The notes beneath the pieces were generated by a model, which was given only the letters and a program-made list of their open reading frames with translations, searched no databases and was not told the DNA's origin. A DNA stretch of 10,791 bases, from assembly GCA_001516765.1 (NCBI GenBank), contig LOCH01000011.1, forward strand, positions 1-10,791, given 5' to 3'. Numbering within the stretch: position 1 is the stretch's first letter; every line of letters begins with the position of its first letter. A program made the translations under genes and the position numbers. This DNA is from Vulcanisaeta sp. MG_3. Lineage in GTDB: Archaea > Thermoproteota > Thermoprotei > Thermoproteales > Thermocladiaceae. This document shows positions 1-6,348 of the stretch, piece after piece.

Positions 1-1700
1 CAAGCGACTGTATCCTGAGTGAGGAGGGAGGTCTATATGTAATATCACTATCATGCTTAATAAGGGAGTTCGTAAAGGGCGATAGGAAGTACATAGGTAG
101 TGCCTCGTCATTCGAGGAGTACATCGATAAGGCTGTGGAGATTATACGGAACCAATTCATTAACAAGCCCGTGGTCGGCGACTTGGAACTGGCCATTAGG
201 AGAGCTAGGGATTTTGCCCTTTCCAATGATAAGTTGAGGGCGGTATTTACCAGGAGGGTTGAGTGGTGGACCGCTAGGCTTGGCTTAGATACTGTTGAGC
301 TTCACTTCCTATCTAAGGAGTTTTATGAGGGGTTGAGGAACCTGACGGTTCCTTACTATGTAGTTGATAAGGAGGGTAACCTGAACAAGCATGATTTGAG
401 ACTGATACGTAAGGATGATGTGGTGAAGGGTGAGGATAGGGTTGTGGTGAGGTTTCCGGTCTTCATTAGAGATACGATTAAGGAGTTATTGGTGAAGGGT
501 GGTTACAGGGTAGTCGAATTGCCGTGGGCTCCAAGGACCATCCAAGTACCCAAGGACGAGATAAGGTTATTACCATTCCAGGAAAGAGCCGTTGGTAAAT
601 GGCTTGAGGCTGGTAAGAGGGGCACTGTGGTTGTGCCAACCGGTGGTGGTAAGACATTCATAGCGCTGAAGGCTTTAGCGCTTGTTAAGGTGCCAACGAT
701 AATCCTCGTAATTACCGAGGAACTCATGAACCAGTGGCACGAGAGGTTAATGAAATACCTAGGCATTAATGCCGGTAGGTTGGGTGGTGGGTTTGATGAT
801 GTTAGGGAGGTTACGGTGGCGATCTACAACTCTGCCGTCAATAGAATAGCCAGTATAAGCGATAAATTTGACCTGGTAATATTCGATGAGGCTCATCACG
901 TACCAGCAGACACGTTTAAGGAGGTTGCCTTCAAGCTCAGGGCACCCTATAGATTGGCGCTCTCAGCCACTCCCAAGAGGAATGATAACAATGAGCACTT
1001 AATATTCCTGAGCTCGGGTGACATTGTTTACCAAGTCGATTATAGGGATATGGTTGAGGCGAGGCTTGTGGTGCCGATTAGGCACTTCAGGATCTACGTT
1101 GATTTAACGCTTGAGGAGAGGAGGAACTATGAGAGGGCTGGGGATAATGCCATAGTGCTCAGGAACATAGCAAGCACAGCTAGTACTAAGTTGAGTGTTG
1201 TGGTGCCTATAGTGAAGTCTGAGGTTAACATTGGTAGTAAGGTGATTGTGTTTACACAGTTCATAAAGCAAGCTGAGGAGTTATACAAAGTGCTTAGGGA
1301 TGAACTTGGATCCATCGTTGCACTGATAACGTCGAAGACTGGAGATAGGGACTCAATATTCAGGGCATTTGCTAGGGGTGTGTACAAGGTCATAGTAACC
1401 ACAACGGTGCTTGATGAGGGCATTGATGTCCCAGATGCCGATGTTGCCATAATAATGTCCGGCACAGGTTCGCAGAGACAAATGATACAGAGGGTTGGTC
1501 GTGTGGTTAGGGCTACGAATGGTAAGGTTGAGGCTAGGGTTTACGAAATAGTTACCAGGAATACAATAGAGGAGGCATTGAGTGAGGAGAGGCATGTGAA
1601 GGGTGAGGTACTTGAGGTTGAGTGCAGAAGGTACCTGGCAGGTGAGCTTCAGAGACTAATAAATCACATCATGAGTACAACATCACTATTTAAGTCGTAG
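1..1700 (+). CDS. XPB-like superfamily 2 DNA helicase, 5' end outside the window
   Basis: This is an ATP-dependent DNA translocase of the XPB/Rad25 type, a family linked to DNA opening in repair and transcription. The frame is open to the window edge (first full codon at position 3, 565 visible residues). A GTG at 135 would give 521 aa, but it has no SD and the 44 codons before it read as protein, so the gene probably starts upstream. Numbering from that GTG: LLPFQE near 145-150, Walker A PTGGGKT 168-174 (Lys173), DEAH 251-254, SAT 277-279, VLDEGIDVPDADV near 425-437, and motif VI QRVGRVVR 452-459. The stretch after 420 resembles Archaeoglobus XPB closely. Two oddities: the RED motif position reads RND (282-284), and the segment between the two helicase lobes is short, as if the thumb were reduced. 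No Bax1 nuclease gene follows. The family is secure; the exact role is inferred. Confidence 0.88.
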   Translation, partial: SDCILSEEGGLYVISLSCLIREFVKGDRKYIGSASSFEEYIDKAVEIIRNQFINKPVVGDLELAIRRARDFALSNDKLRAVFTRRVEWWTARLGLDTVELHFLSKEFYEGLRNLTVPYYVVDKEGNLNKHDLRLIRKDDVVKGEDRVVVRFPVFIRDTIKELLVKGGYRVVELPWAPRTIQVPKDEIRLLPFQERAVGKWLEAGKRGTVVVPTGGGKTFIALKALALVKVPTIILVITEELMNQWHERLMKYLGINAGRLGGGFDDVREVTVAIYNSAVNRIASISDKFDLVIFDEAHHVPADTFKEVAFKLRAPYRLALSATPKRNDNNEHLIFLSSGDIVYQVDYRDMVEARLVVPIRHFRIYVDLTLEERRNYERAGDNAIVLRNIASTASTKLSVVVPIVKSEVNIGSKVIVFTQFIKQAEELYKVLRDELGSIVALITSKTGDRDSIFRAFARGVYKVIVTTTVLDEGIDVPDADVAIIMSGTGSQRQMIQRVGRVVRATNGKVEARVYEIVTRNTIEEALSEERHVKGEVLEVECRRYLAGELQRLINHIMSTTSLFKS

Positions 1701-1706
1701 AGTGAC

Positions 1707-1714
1707 TTTTAATT
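1707..1714 (+). promoter_or_regulatory. Possible TATA box for the membrane-protein cluster
   Basis: TTTTAATT lies in the 34-bp gap after the helicase stop codon. Its centre is about 25 bp before the GTG at 1735, the distance expected for a leaderless archaeal start. The same gene also has an SD-like GGTGAGG at 1718-1724, so read-through from the helicase gene is equally possible. Confidence 0.4.
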
Positions 1715-1734
1715 CCTGGTGAGGCTATTCTAAT

Positions 1735-1920
1735 GTGAAGTTCCTTGAGGAGCTAATGAACCTGTTATTTCAGGAGTATGGTGAATTAATACTAACCATA
1801 GTATCCGTACTGCTTTCCGTAGTCATAACCACGGCCTTCATGGGTGTTGTAAAAAATGAACTTACGTTAATTAAGGAACTCAATAACGTAGTTCATAGTA
1901 TTAATGAGGCGATTGGGTAA
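1735..1920 (+). CDS. Small single-pass membrane protein, unknown function
   Basis: I do not recognise this 61-residue protein. It has an acidic amphipathic N-terminus (about 1-16), one strongly hydrophobic segment (about 17-40, LTIVSVLLSVVITTAFMGVV) and a short charged tail (about 41-61) that could form a helix. There is no cleavable signal sequence. The GTG start is supported by GGTGAGG at 1718-1724, ten bases upstream. Its TAA stop shares one base with the ATG of the next gene (TAATG, 1918-1922), so the two are probably translated together. It is the first of four short-spaced genes that all encode membrane-anchored proteins, which suggests a subunit of a small cell-surface complex. That is inference from position and shape only. 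Confidence 0.7.
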   Translation: MKFLEELMNLLFQEYGELILTIVSVLLSVVITTAFMGVVKNELTLIKELNNVVHSINEAIG

Positions 1921-2081
1921 TGATTAGGTACTTGCTAACTACGGTCTTGATTATTGCGACGTTAATATTAATAATTACAATAGCAGGATTTCTCTTAAAT
2001 ACCATACTAACCCTTGACTCATTAACCCATTACTCGGTGGTGATTGTAAATGGTACTGGTAGATTCATTGGTATTTCCTGA
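1920..2081 (+). CDS. 53-residue single-pass membrane protein, unknown function
   Basis: This short gene is easy to miss but has good support. The ATG overlaps the previous stop as TAATG. TGAGGCGAT at 1905-1913 matches the archaeal SD consensus GGAGGTGAT at seven of nine bases and lies six bases before the start. The protein begins MIRYLL, has a long hydrophobic helix (about residues 4-31) and then a short tail with Asp33 and one N-glycosylation sequon (NGT at 44-46). The positive N-terminus and acidic residue after the helix predict the tail outside the cell. The frame ends at TGA 2079-2081 and overlaps the next gene by 32 bases. I do not recognise the family. The shape is that of a type II membrane anchor, like the other members of the cluster. 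Confidence 0.65.
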   Translation: MIRYLLTTVLIIATLILIITIAGFLLNTILTLDSLTHYSVVIVNGTGRFIGIS

Positions 2082-2361
2082 TTTGATTGTGGTAATAATC
2101 CTCACGATTGTGGCATTAATACTAATTATATATTTAACCAGCTTACTCGTGAAACTATCAATAATTAACTATAGGGCATCAATCAGCGCATTCCTGTTCA
2201 CTAAGTGCTTAGACGGTGGTATTTCAGGTATTAATTACCTCAATCACGTAACGATTACAGAAGACAAGCCATTATCGGGGAATTACTTAATAATATGCCC
2301 TAGAATCACGGGCAGTGGTTACGATATCAACGTAACTGTGTATATAGCATACGTTAGGTGA
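2050..2361 (+). CDS. Membrane-anchored protein with small C-terminal domain, unknown function
   Basis: This is a 103-residue protein I do not recognise. Residues about 12-38 form one long hydrophobic helix (LIVVIILTIVALILIIYLTSLL). The remainder is a small, probably beta-rich domain with two cysteines (Cys53, Cys83) that could form a disulphide, and one sequon (NVT, 94-96). The sequon and cysteines suggest the domain faces outside, but the acidic N-terminus and the Lys/Arg just after the helix argue for the opposite topology, so orientation is unsettled. The ATG at 2050 is chosen because GGTGAT at 2039-2044 lies five bases upstream. This places the start inside the end of the preceding 53-residue gene. 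The TGA stop (2359-2361) is part of the SD of the following gene. Confidence 0.75.
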   Translation: MVLVDSLVFPDLIVVIILTIVALILIIYLTSLLVKLSIINYRASISAFLFTKCLDGGISGINYLNHVTITEDKPLSGNYLIICPRITGSGYDINVTVYIAYVR

Positions 2362-2367
2362 GAAATC

Positions 2368-3180
2368 GTGATTTACAAATCGCTCCTACCAATAGTCATA
2401 ACATTGATAATCATGGTGACAATAACAACATACCTAATTAACTATGTGAATTACGAAACAAATGAGGCATTGCTTTACGAAAATAGATACCTAGTCAGTA
2501 TCAATGTTTTTAAACAATTGAATGAGACTTTACCATCGATAATACAGAACGAGGCATGTACATTAATATCCAACCCCATTAATTATACATGCGAAACGCT
2601 CGGTATAAATACCACGGATATCATAGCCAACGTATTGGGCATTATAAGTAATAGAACGGGTAGTATTGTGCATTACGAAATCATGAGCTACGGAGTTTAT
2701 GGTAGTGGTAACGAGACAATATACCGTGCAACAATTATTGCAATGACACAGGATGATGAGATAGAAGGTATGGTGAGTGCCTCATACCCAATTAACCTAT
2801 GTCTTTATTCCCAAGCCATTAAGGATCTCATGAATAATCTCAGGGCTAATTTAACGGTATATGCCAACAATATCACAGAAGCTATACAAATAGTGAACAG
2901 AGACGTGTCCAATAGGGTTGAATTACTCGGCGATAAGTACGTGAAAATCACCATTTATTATGAAGGAGTATTCAGTATGGTTAGAAGGACAAGTAATCAA
3001 ACAACCTATGTCGGGCAGATTCACTACACGATATATGCCACACCAAATAACGAAAATTATTGCAACAAAACAACGGTGTACTCAGGCGATTTCTACGTTA
3101 TTGTCATCATCAACAAGTACGTTAACGAGACGCTATACTTCTCAATAAATGGGCTAGTAAATAATCATGCTGCGCAGTGA
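2368..3180 (+). CDS. Predicted extracellular N-glycosylated protein with N-terminal membrane anchor
   Basis: This 270-residue protein is the last and largest of the membrane cluster. A short positive N-terminus (MIYK) and a hydrophobic helix (about 5-26) predict an uncleaved anchor with the rest outside. Next comes a helical stretch (about 27-60), then a beta-rich body with alternating hydrophobic and Tyr/Thr-rich strands. Ten N-X-S/T sequons are present, at Asn52, 72, 81, 95, 115, 161, 168, 210, 233 and 253. Four cysteines (64, 75, 145, 232) could form two disulphides. The GTG start has AGGTGAG at 2356-2362 in front of it. Membrane helix, helical stalk, then beta domain is the gross build of pilins and pseudopilins, but there is no visible prepilin peptidase site, so a pilus role is only one hypothesis. 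A subunit of a glycosylated surface complex is the safer reading. Confidence 0.78.
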   Translation: MIYKSLLPIVITLIIMVTITTYLINYVNYETNEALLYENRYLVSINVFKQLNETLPSIIQNEACTLISNPINYTCETLGINTTDIIANVLGIISNRTGSIVHYEIMSYGVYGSGNETIYRATIIAMTQDDEIEGMVSASYPINLCLYSQAIKDLMNNLRANLTVYANNITEAIQIVNRDVSNRVELLGDKYVKITIYYEGVFSMVRRTSNQTTYVGQIHYTIYATPNNENYCNKTTVYSGDFYVIVIINKYVNETLYFSINGLVNNHAAQ

Positions 3181-3208
3181 TGGCGTACCTCTGGAATTAA
3201 CGGGTTAA

Positions 3209-3217
3209 TTTATTAAA
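3209..3217 (+). promoter_or_regulatory. TATA box, leaderless promoter of the DUF1152 gene
   Basis: TTTATTAAA is centred 27 bp before the GTG at 3240, so transcription should begin at or next to the start codon. The GGAGG at 3218-3222 is 17 bases away, too far to act as an SD. Confidence 0.6.
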
Positions 3218-3239
3218 GGAGGTTGGGTTTAGTTTTATC

Positions 3240-4259
3240 GTGATTAATGAAATCGTGGGTTCCGAAGTCAGGAATATTCTCGTTATCGGTATTGGAGGCG
3301 GTGGCGACGTTGTAGGCTCAACAATAACATACAACTTAGCTGTGAATGAGGGCATTGATGCCGTATTAGGCGCGGTGCTCTGGGAAAGGTATGTTGTCGA
3401 TATAATACCTGGCCCCATTAAGATTGATGAATTAAGGAATGCTGAATACCTGGGTAATTACGTGGCAGTTGTTAATGGAGACACCTACGCAATTAGGGGT
3501 GGCAGGCGTATTACACCTCAGATAGCTAATGTACTCAGTGTAGTAAAGGATGATGGAATTGGAATTAGCATTTCAGGTTCCATCATAGATATAGCGAGCG
3601 AGCTTAGTGATTACGTGAGTAAGTACGGCATTGATGCGGTGATAGGCATAGATGTTGGTGGTGACTCGATAGCCATTGGCAATGAGGAGGGATTATACAG
3701 CCCATTGGCTGATAGTTACGCAATAGCCATTCTCGCAAAGGTCCAGGAATTAACGAACATACCCGTAATACTCGGCATAGCGGGTCCTGGCGTTGATGGG
3801 GAGTTGGATAGGGATTACGTATTGATGAGGATAAGCCAATTGGCAAGTAAAGGCGCATTCCTAGGCGCGTATGGACCAACACGCAGCGACATTGCACTGC
3901 TCGAGGACCTACTCAGCAAAGCCGTTACGGAAGCCAGCGCGCTTGTTTATAGGGCTGCCCGCGGATTCTATGGAAGTGCCAATATTCGCGGAAGCACGAG
4001 AAGCGTCAGGCTAGATATAGTCTCGTCACTCACGTATTACCTAGATCTTAAGATGGTGCTTGATGATTTACCCATGGCAAGCATGCTGATTAATGCCAAT
4101 GTTAAAGACCCTTGGGATGCCATGAGATTACTAAACAGTAAGGGTATAATGACTGAATTGAACTTTGAAGAGGAGGTGTACAAGTACTATAAGGCTAAGT
4201 CGAGAATTCCAAGTCCCGAGGAGGCGTACTTAATGATTAAGGAGATCAAAAATAAATAA
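3240..4259 (+). CDS. DUF1152 family protein
   Basis: This 339-residue protein matches the DUF1152 family, widespread in archaea and without an established function. The signature is near the N-terminus: strand plus glycine loop ILVIGIGGGGDVVGS (residues 13-27), followed by AVLGAVLWER (41-50) and the conserved DIIPGPI segment (54-60). A second loop, GIDVGGDS (136-143), and a LGIAGPGVDGEL region (178-189) look like nucleotide- or phosphate-binding turns in a Rossmann-like fold. No membrane segments or signal peptide are seen, so it should be cytoplasmic. It has its own leaderless promoter and a 59-bp gap after the membrane cluster, so the two need not be functionally linked. The GTG start follows from promoter spacing. 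The C-terminus (about 305-339) is a charged helical extension. Confidence 0.85.
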   Translation: MINEIVGSEVRNILVIGIGGGGDVVGSTITYNLAVNEGIDAVLGAVLWERYVVDIIPGPIKIDELRNAEYLGNYVAVVNGDTYAIRGGRRITPQIANVLSVVKDDGIGISISGSIIDIASELSDYVSKYGIDAVIGIDVGGDSIAIGNEEGLYSPLADSYAIAILAKVQELTNIPVILGIAGPGVDGELDRDYVLMRISQLASKGAFLGAYGPTRSDIALLEDLLSKAVTEASALVYRAARGFYGSANIRGSTRSVRLDIVSSLTYYLDLKMVLDDLPMASMLINANVKDPWDAMRLLNSKGIMTELNFEEEVYKYYKAKSRIPSPEEAYLMIKEIKNK

Positions 4260-4379
4260 AATCAATAAAACAGACTGCGAGGTAGGTTTCCCAATCCATC
4301 GGATATTAGATTTCACTAGGTTATTAATATGAGGATACACCTTACAACCTATTTTGAAACTTAGATTTCTATTCACTTA
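4260..4379. other. Intergenic region between convergent genes
   Basis: These 120 bp separate the DUF1152 gene from a minus-strand gene that converges on it. The region is AT-rich and contains a 9-bp direct repeat TTAGATTTC (4306-4314 and 4361-4369). I see no poly-T terminator, RNA gene or credible small gene; the only ATG frame, at 4330, is about eleven codons. Confidence 0.5.
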
Positions 4380-4859
4380 CTAATCGCCAGCCTCCTCGTA
4401 AAATAATGCATAGTCCTTCTCAGCCTCACGCATTAACTGCAACTGTGATATCCTCTCCTCAGCCTTCCTATACATATTCGCGAACTCTATTATCCTAGCC
4501 CCCACATCCTCAGCCCTATCAAACCTAGCCGGGTTATATACGAACTTCCTTCTATCGTTACCCTTAATAGTAACGACATAACCTTCAACAACACCGGTAG
4601 TCGGTATTTTACCCAGTTCCCCACCTTCACCCCTAATTAGAAATACGTAACCCTTCCTTGAACCATCAGTGAACGTAACCCTAACGAGCACTAGGGCTAT
4701 GTGGAACTCCCTGAGTATGTTTGTGATTACGTCCCTATACCTCTCGTACTCACGAACATAGGGCAGTCTCTCAACGAGCACCAAGTCATCCCTATTAAGG
4801 TCACTGAGTAGTTCGTTCAGCATATCCATTACCGACCTACCCGTATTAACAACACTCAT
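4380..4859 (-). CDS. Conserved-looking hypothetical cytoplasmic protein
   Basis: I do not recognise this protein (159 aa from the ATG at 4857-4859). It is soluble and highly charged. An N-terminal helical part (about 1-50) precedes a beta-rich middle (about 51-110, with ALVLVRVTFTDGSRKGYVFL and a VEGYVVTIKG strand pair). The C-terminal helix (about 118-155), rich in Glu, Arg and Lys, may form a coiled coil. A GTG two codons upstream (4863-4865) also keeps the frame, but the TATA-like box at 4881-4890 is centred 26-27 bp before the ATG, so the ATG is preferred. It lies just downstream of another unrecognised small gene on the same strand (45 bp apart), each with its own promoter-like box. A shared role is possible but unproven. 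Confidence 0.72.
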   Translation of the reverse strand: MSVVNTGRSVMDMLNELLSDLNRDDLVLVERLPYVREYERYRDVITNILREFHIALVLVRVTFTDGSRKGYVFLIRGEGGELGKIPTTGVVEGYVVTIKGNDRRKFVYNPARFDRAEDVGARIIEFANMYRKAEERISQLQLMREAEKDYALFYEEAGD

Positions 4860-4880
4860 CAACACATGGATGCAGGAAAT

Positions 4881-4890
4881 ACAATAAATG
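4881..4890 (-). promoter_or_regulatory. TATA box for the 159-residue hypothetical gene
   Basis: Read on the minus strand this is CATTTATTGT, centred about 26 bp upstream of the ATG at 4859. No SD is present, which fits leaderless transcription from inside the 45-bp gap between the two small genes. Confidence 0.5.
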
Positions 4891-4904
4891 TTTTACCTAA
4901 TACA

Positions 4905-5228
4905 TCAACTCTCCCTAACAGCCGATTGCAGGTAAAGAACCCTGTAACTATTCCTAATCCTTATGAGGGCTAACGTAAATATTTGGTCGCCATCGACGCC
5001 CTTACCCTCAGCAACAACTCTGACATACCTCGCATCATTGATTGAGTTTACGATATTGCCATCTATGTCGAACAATGTGATATCCTTAATGCTTAACCCA
5101 GTATTAGTGAATACGTTCTCTATGCAATCAATTACAAATGATTCATCTATATCATAGCATTTACCGCCCATGAATTCGTTCATGATCTTTCTATGCAACT
5201 CGTAAATCCTCCTATCAACTTCGCTCAT
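4905..5228 (-). CDS. Hypothetical protein, 107 aa
   Basis: I do not recognise this small soluble protein. Residues about 1-20 form a charged helix (SEVDRRIYELHRKIMNEF). They are followed by a second helical part with two cysteines (Cys24, Cys35) and a beta-rich C-terminal half (about 48-103: ITLFDIDGNIVNS, YVRVVAEG, QIFTLALIRI, YRVLYLQSA), whose strand pattern resembles a small alpha/beta or sensor-like domain. There are no membrane segments or nucleotide-binding loops. The ATG at 5226-5228 fits a TATA-like box 27 bp upstream and has no SD. It precedes another unknown gene on the same strand. Confidence 0.7.
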   Translation of the reverse strand: MSEVDRRIYELHRKIMNEFMGGKCYDIDESFVIDCIENVFTNTGLSIKDITLFDIDGNIVNSINDARYVRVVAEGKGVDGDQIFTLALIRIRNSYRVLYLQSAVRES

Positions 5229-5250
5229 TAATTACGTGAATTTAACAAGT

Positions 5251-5260
5251 CTTTAATTTA
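5251..5260 (-). promoter_or_regulatory. TATA box for the 107-residue hypothetical gene
   Basis: On the minus strand the sequence is TAAATTAAAG, centred about 27 bp before the ATG at 5228. It predicts a leaderless transcript. Confidence 0.5.
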
Positions 5261-5273
5261 TTTTGTACCGTGG

Positions 5274-5283
5274 AAAAGAAAAA
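5274..5283 (-). terminator. Possible T-rich terminator after htpX
   Basis: Read on the minus strand, TTTTTCTTTT lies about 53 bases past the htpX stop codon and upstream of the next promoter. Archaeal termination commonly uses T-runs without a hairpin. Only sequence and position support this. Confidence 0.35.
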
Positions 5284-5335
5284 GTCGTGAAATTTAACGT
5301 AAGTTTAATTCACATTTTATATTGTATTATTTGAG

Positions 5336-6310
5336 TTAGGGTGATGACTCCGCTAATCTATCAAGCATCTGAATTCTCCTTGCGGGGTGTGGATGTGTCA
5401 TGAACAGTTCCTCCAATATTGAGGGTTTATAATGCCTCCAATACTCAATTAGAGAGTCCACATTACCCTCTATCTCCTCAACACTAACTGGTGGTGCAAA
5501 GAATAACATCCTTAGCGTGCCGTTTGTCGTCCTCTTAACAATGTTTGGATCCATATAAAGAGTTATCTTAGCAAGAGCCCTCTGTAGGTTGTGTGCGCCG
5601 TTCTCCACCGTCAATGCGCCATTAACGTCTGCGTAAGCCTCTCTAAGCCTATTTATGTACAGCACGAACAGTTGGAATAGGAAACTGACAGCAAGGAGGG
5701 CAAGCCCTATCAATAGTAATAAACCACCACCGTTGTTCCTACCCTCAGACCAACCACCCCATAGTCCACCCCACCACAGCGACCAACCTAGCCAGTATAT
5801 TACGGTGGGTATTAAGCCAACAGCCATCAAAACCTCCACATCCCTATGCCTCAAATGACCAATTTCATGACCAAGCACCGCCTTCAACTCGCTTGGCTTC
5901 AAAATCCTGAGCAATGGTAATGTTATTGCAACCCTTTTACCAGCCACGGGGCTTCCATAAGCGAAGGCGTTTGGGAATGGCACATCGGCAATGAAAACCC
6001 TGGGCGTATCCTTAAACCCATTAGCCCTAGCCACATCAGCCACCATGTCATAAACCCAGCCATATGTTGGGTCATCAGGTTTAACCTCATGGGCTCTATA
6101 CATGACATTAATCACGTAGGGACCGATCAACCATTGAAAGAGCGTTAGGAAGAACGCCATGACCACGAGACTCGTGACCATGGCAATGCCACTAATCGAA
6201 CCGCCTGTTAAGTACCACATTAACCCATAAGTAAATGCCCCACCTAGCAGTAGTATCGCTATTATTGCCAAAGCCATCTTAAGCCTAAATACTAATAGTG
6301 ATGCATTCAT
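5336..6310 (-). CDS. htpX: HtpX-family membrane zinc metalloprotease (M48)
   Basis: This is a membrane-embedded zinc endopeptidase of the M48B/HtpX family, which degrades damaged or misfolded membrane proteins. The 324 residues fit the family length. Two N-terminal membrane segments (about 11-34 and 42-66) are followed by the cytoplasmic domain. The zinc site is HEIGH (His148, Glu149, His152), and the third ligand, Glu224, lies in the EAYAD motif (224-228). Two more hydrophobic segments (about 160-180 and 196-220) flank a Trp/Gly-rich loop (about 176-195). The C-terminal THPHPARRIQML (305-316) is the family's conserved end motif. The ATG at 6308-6310 has a TATA-like box 28 bp upstream, within the 38-bp gap after the synthetase beta gene, so it probably has its own promoter. 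All catalytic residues are present. Confidence 0.93.
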   Translation of the reverse strand: MNASLLVFRLKMALAIIAILLLGGAFTYGLMWYLTGGSISGIAMVTSLVVMAFFLTLFQWLIGPYVINVMYRAHEVKPDDPTYGWVYDMVADVARANGFKDTPRVFIADVPFPNAFAYGSPVAGKRVAITLPLLRILKPSELKAVLGHEIGHLRHRDVEVLMAVGLIPTVIYWLGWSLWWGGLWGGWSEGRNNGGGLLLLIGLALLAVSFLFQLFVLYINRLREAYADVNGALTVENGAHNLQRALAKITLYMDPNIVKRTTNGTLRMLFFAPPVSVEEIEGNVDSLIEYWRHYKPSILEELFMTHPHPARRIQMLDRLAESSP

Positions 6311-6334
6311 AGCGAGATTATTGAGACGACACTA

Positions 6335-6342
6335 ATTTTAAA
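6335..6342 (-). promoter_or_regulatory. TATA box for htpX
   Basis: The minus-strand sequence TTTAAAAT is centred about 28 bp before the htpX ATG, in the short gap behind the synthetase beta gene. This makes separate transcription of htpX plausible. Confidence 0.55.
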
Positions 6343-6348
6343 CCTATC

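Noticed and set aside
2960..3148. 62-codon frame inside the 270-residue gene
   Set aside because: It lies in another frame of a well-supported gene and encodes low-complexity Ser/Thr sequence without an SD.
1735..3180. Firm assignment of the membrane cluster as type IV pilins
   Set aside because: None of the N-termini shows the charged Lys/Arg-Gly/Ala cleavage site before the hydrophobic helix, and no pilus assembly genes are present, so it is kept as a hypothesis only.
4306..4369. 9-bp direct repeat TTAGATTTC as a regulatory or integration repeat
   Set aside because: Only two short copies in AT-rich DNA between convergent genes; no tRNA, integrase or further copies support a function.
5341..5372. 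C/D-box guide RNA candidate (GTGATGA at 5341-5347, CTGA at 5369-5372) antisense to the htpX 3' end
   Set aside because: The box spacing (21 bases) is too long for the usual archaeal C to D' distance and no clear C' or final D box follows. The sequence is explained by htpX codons.
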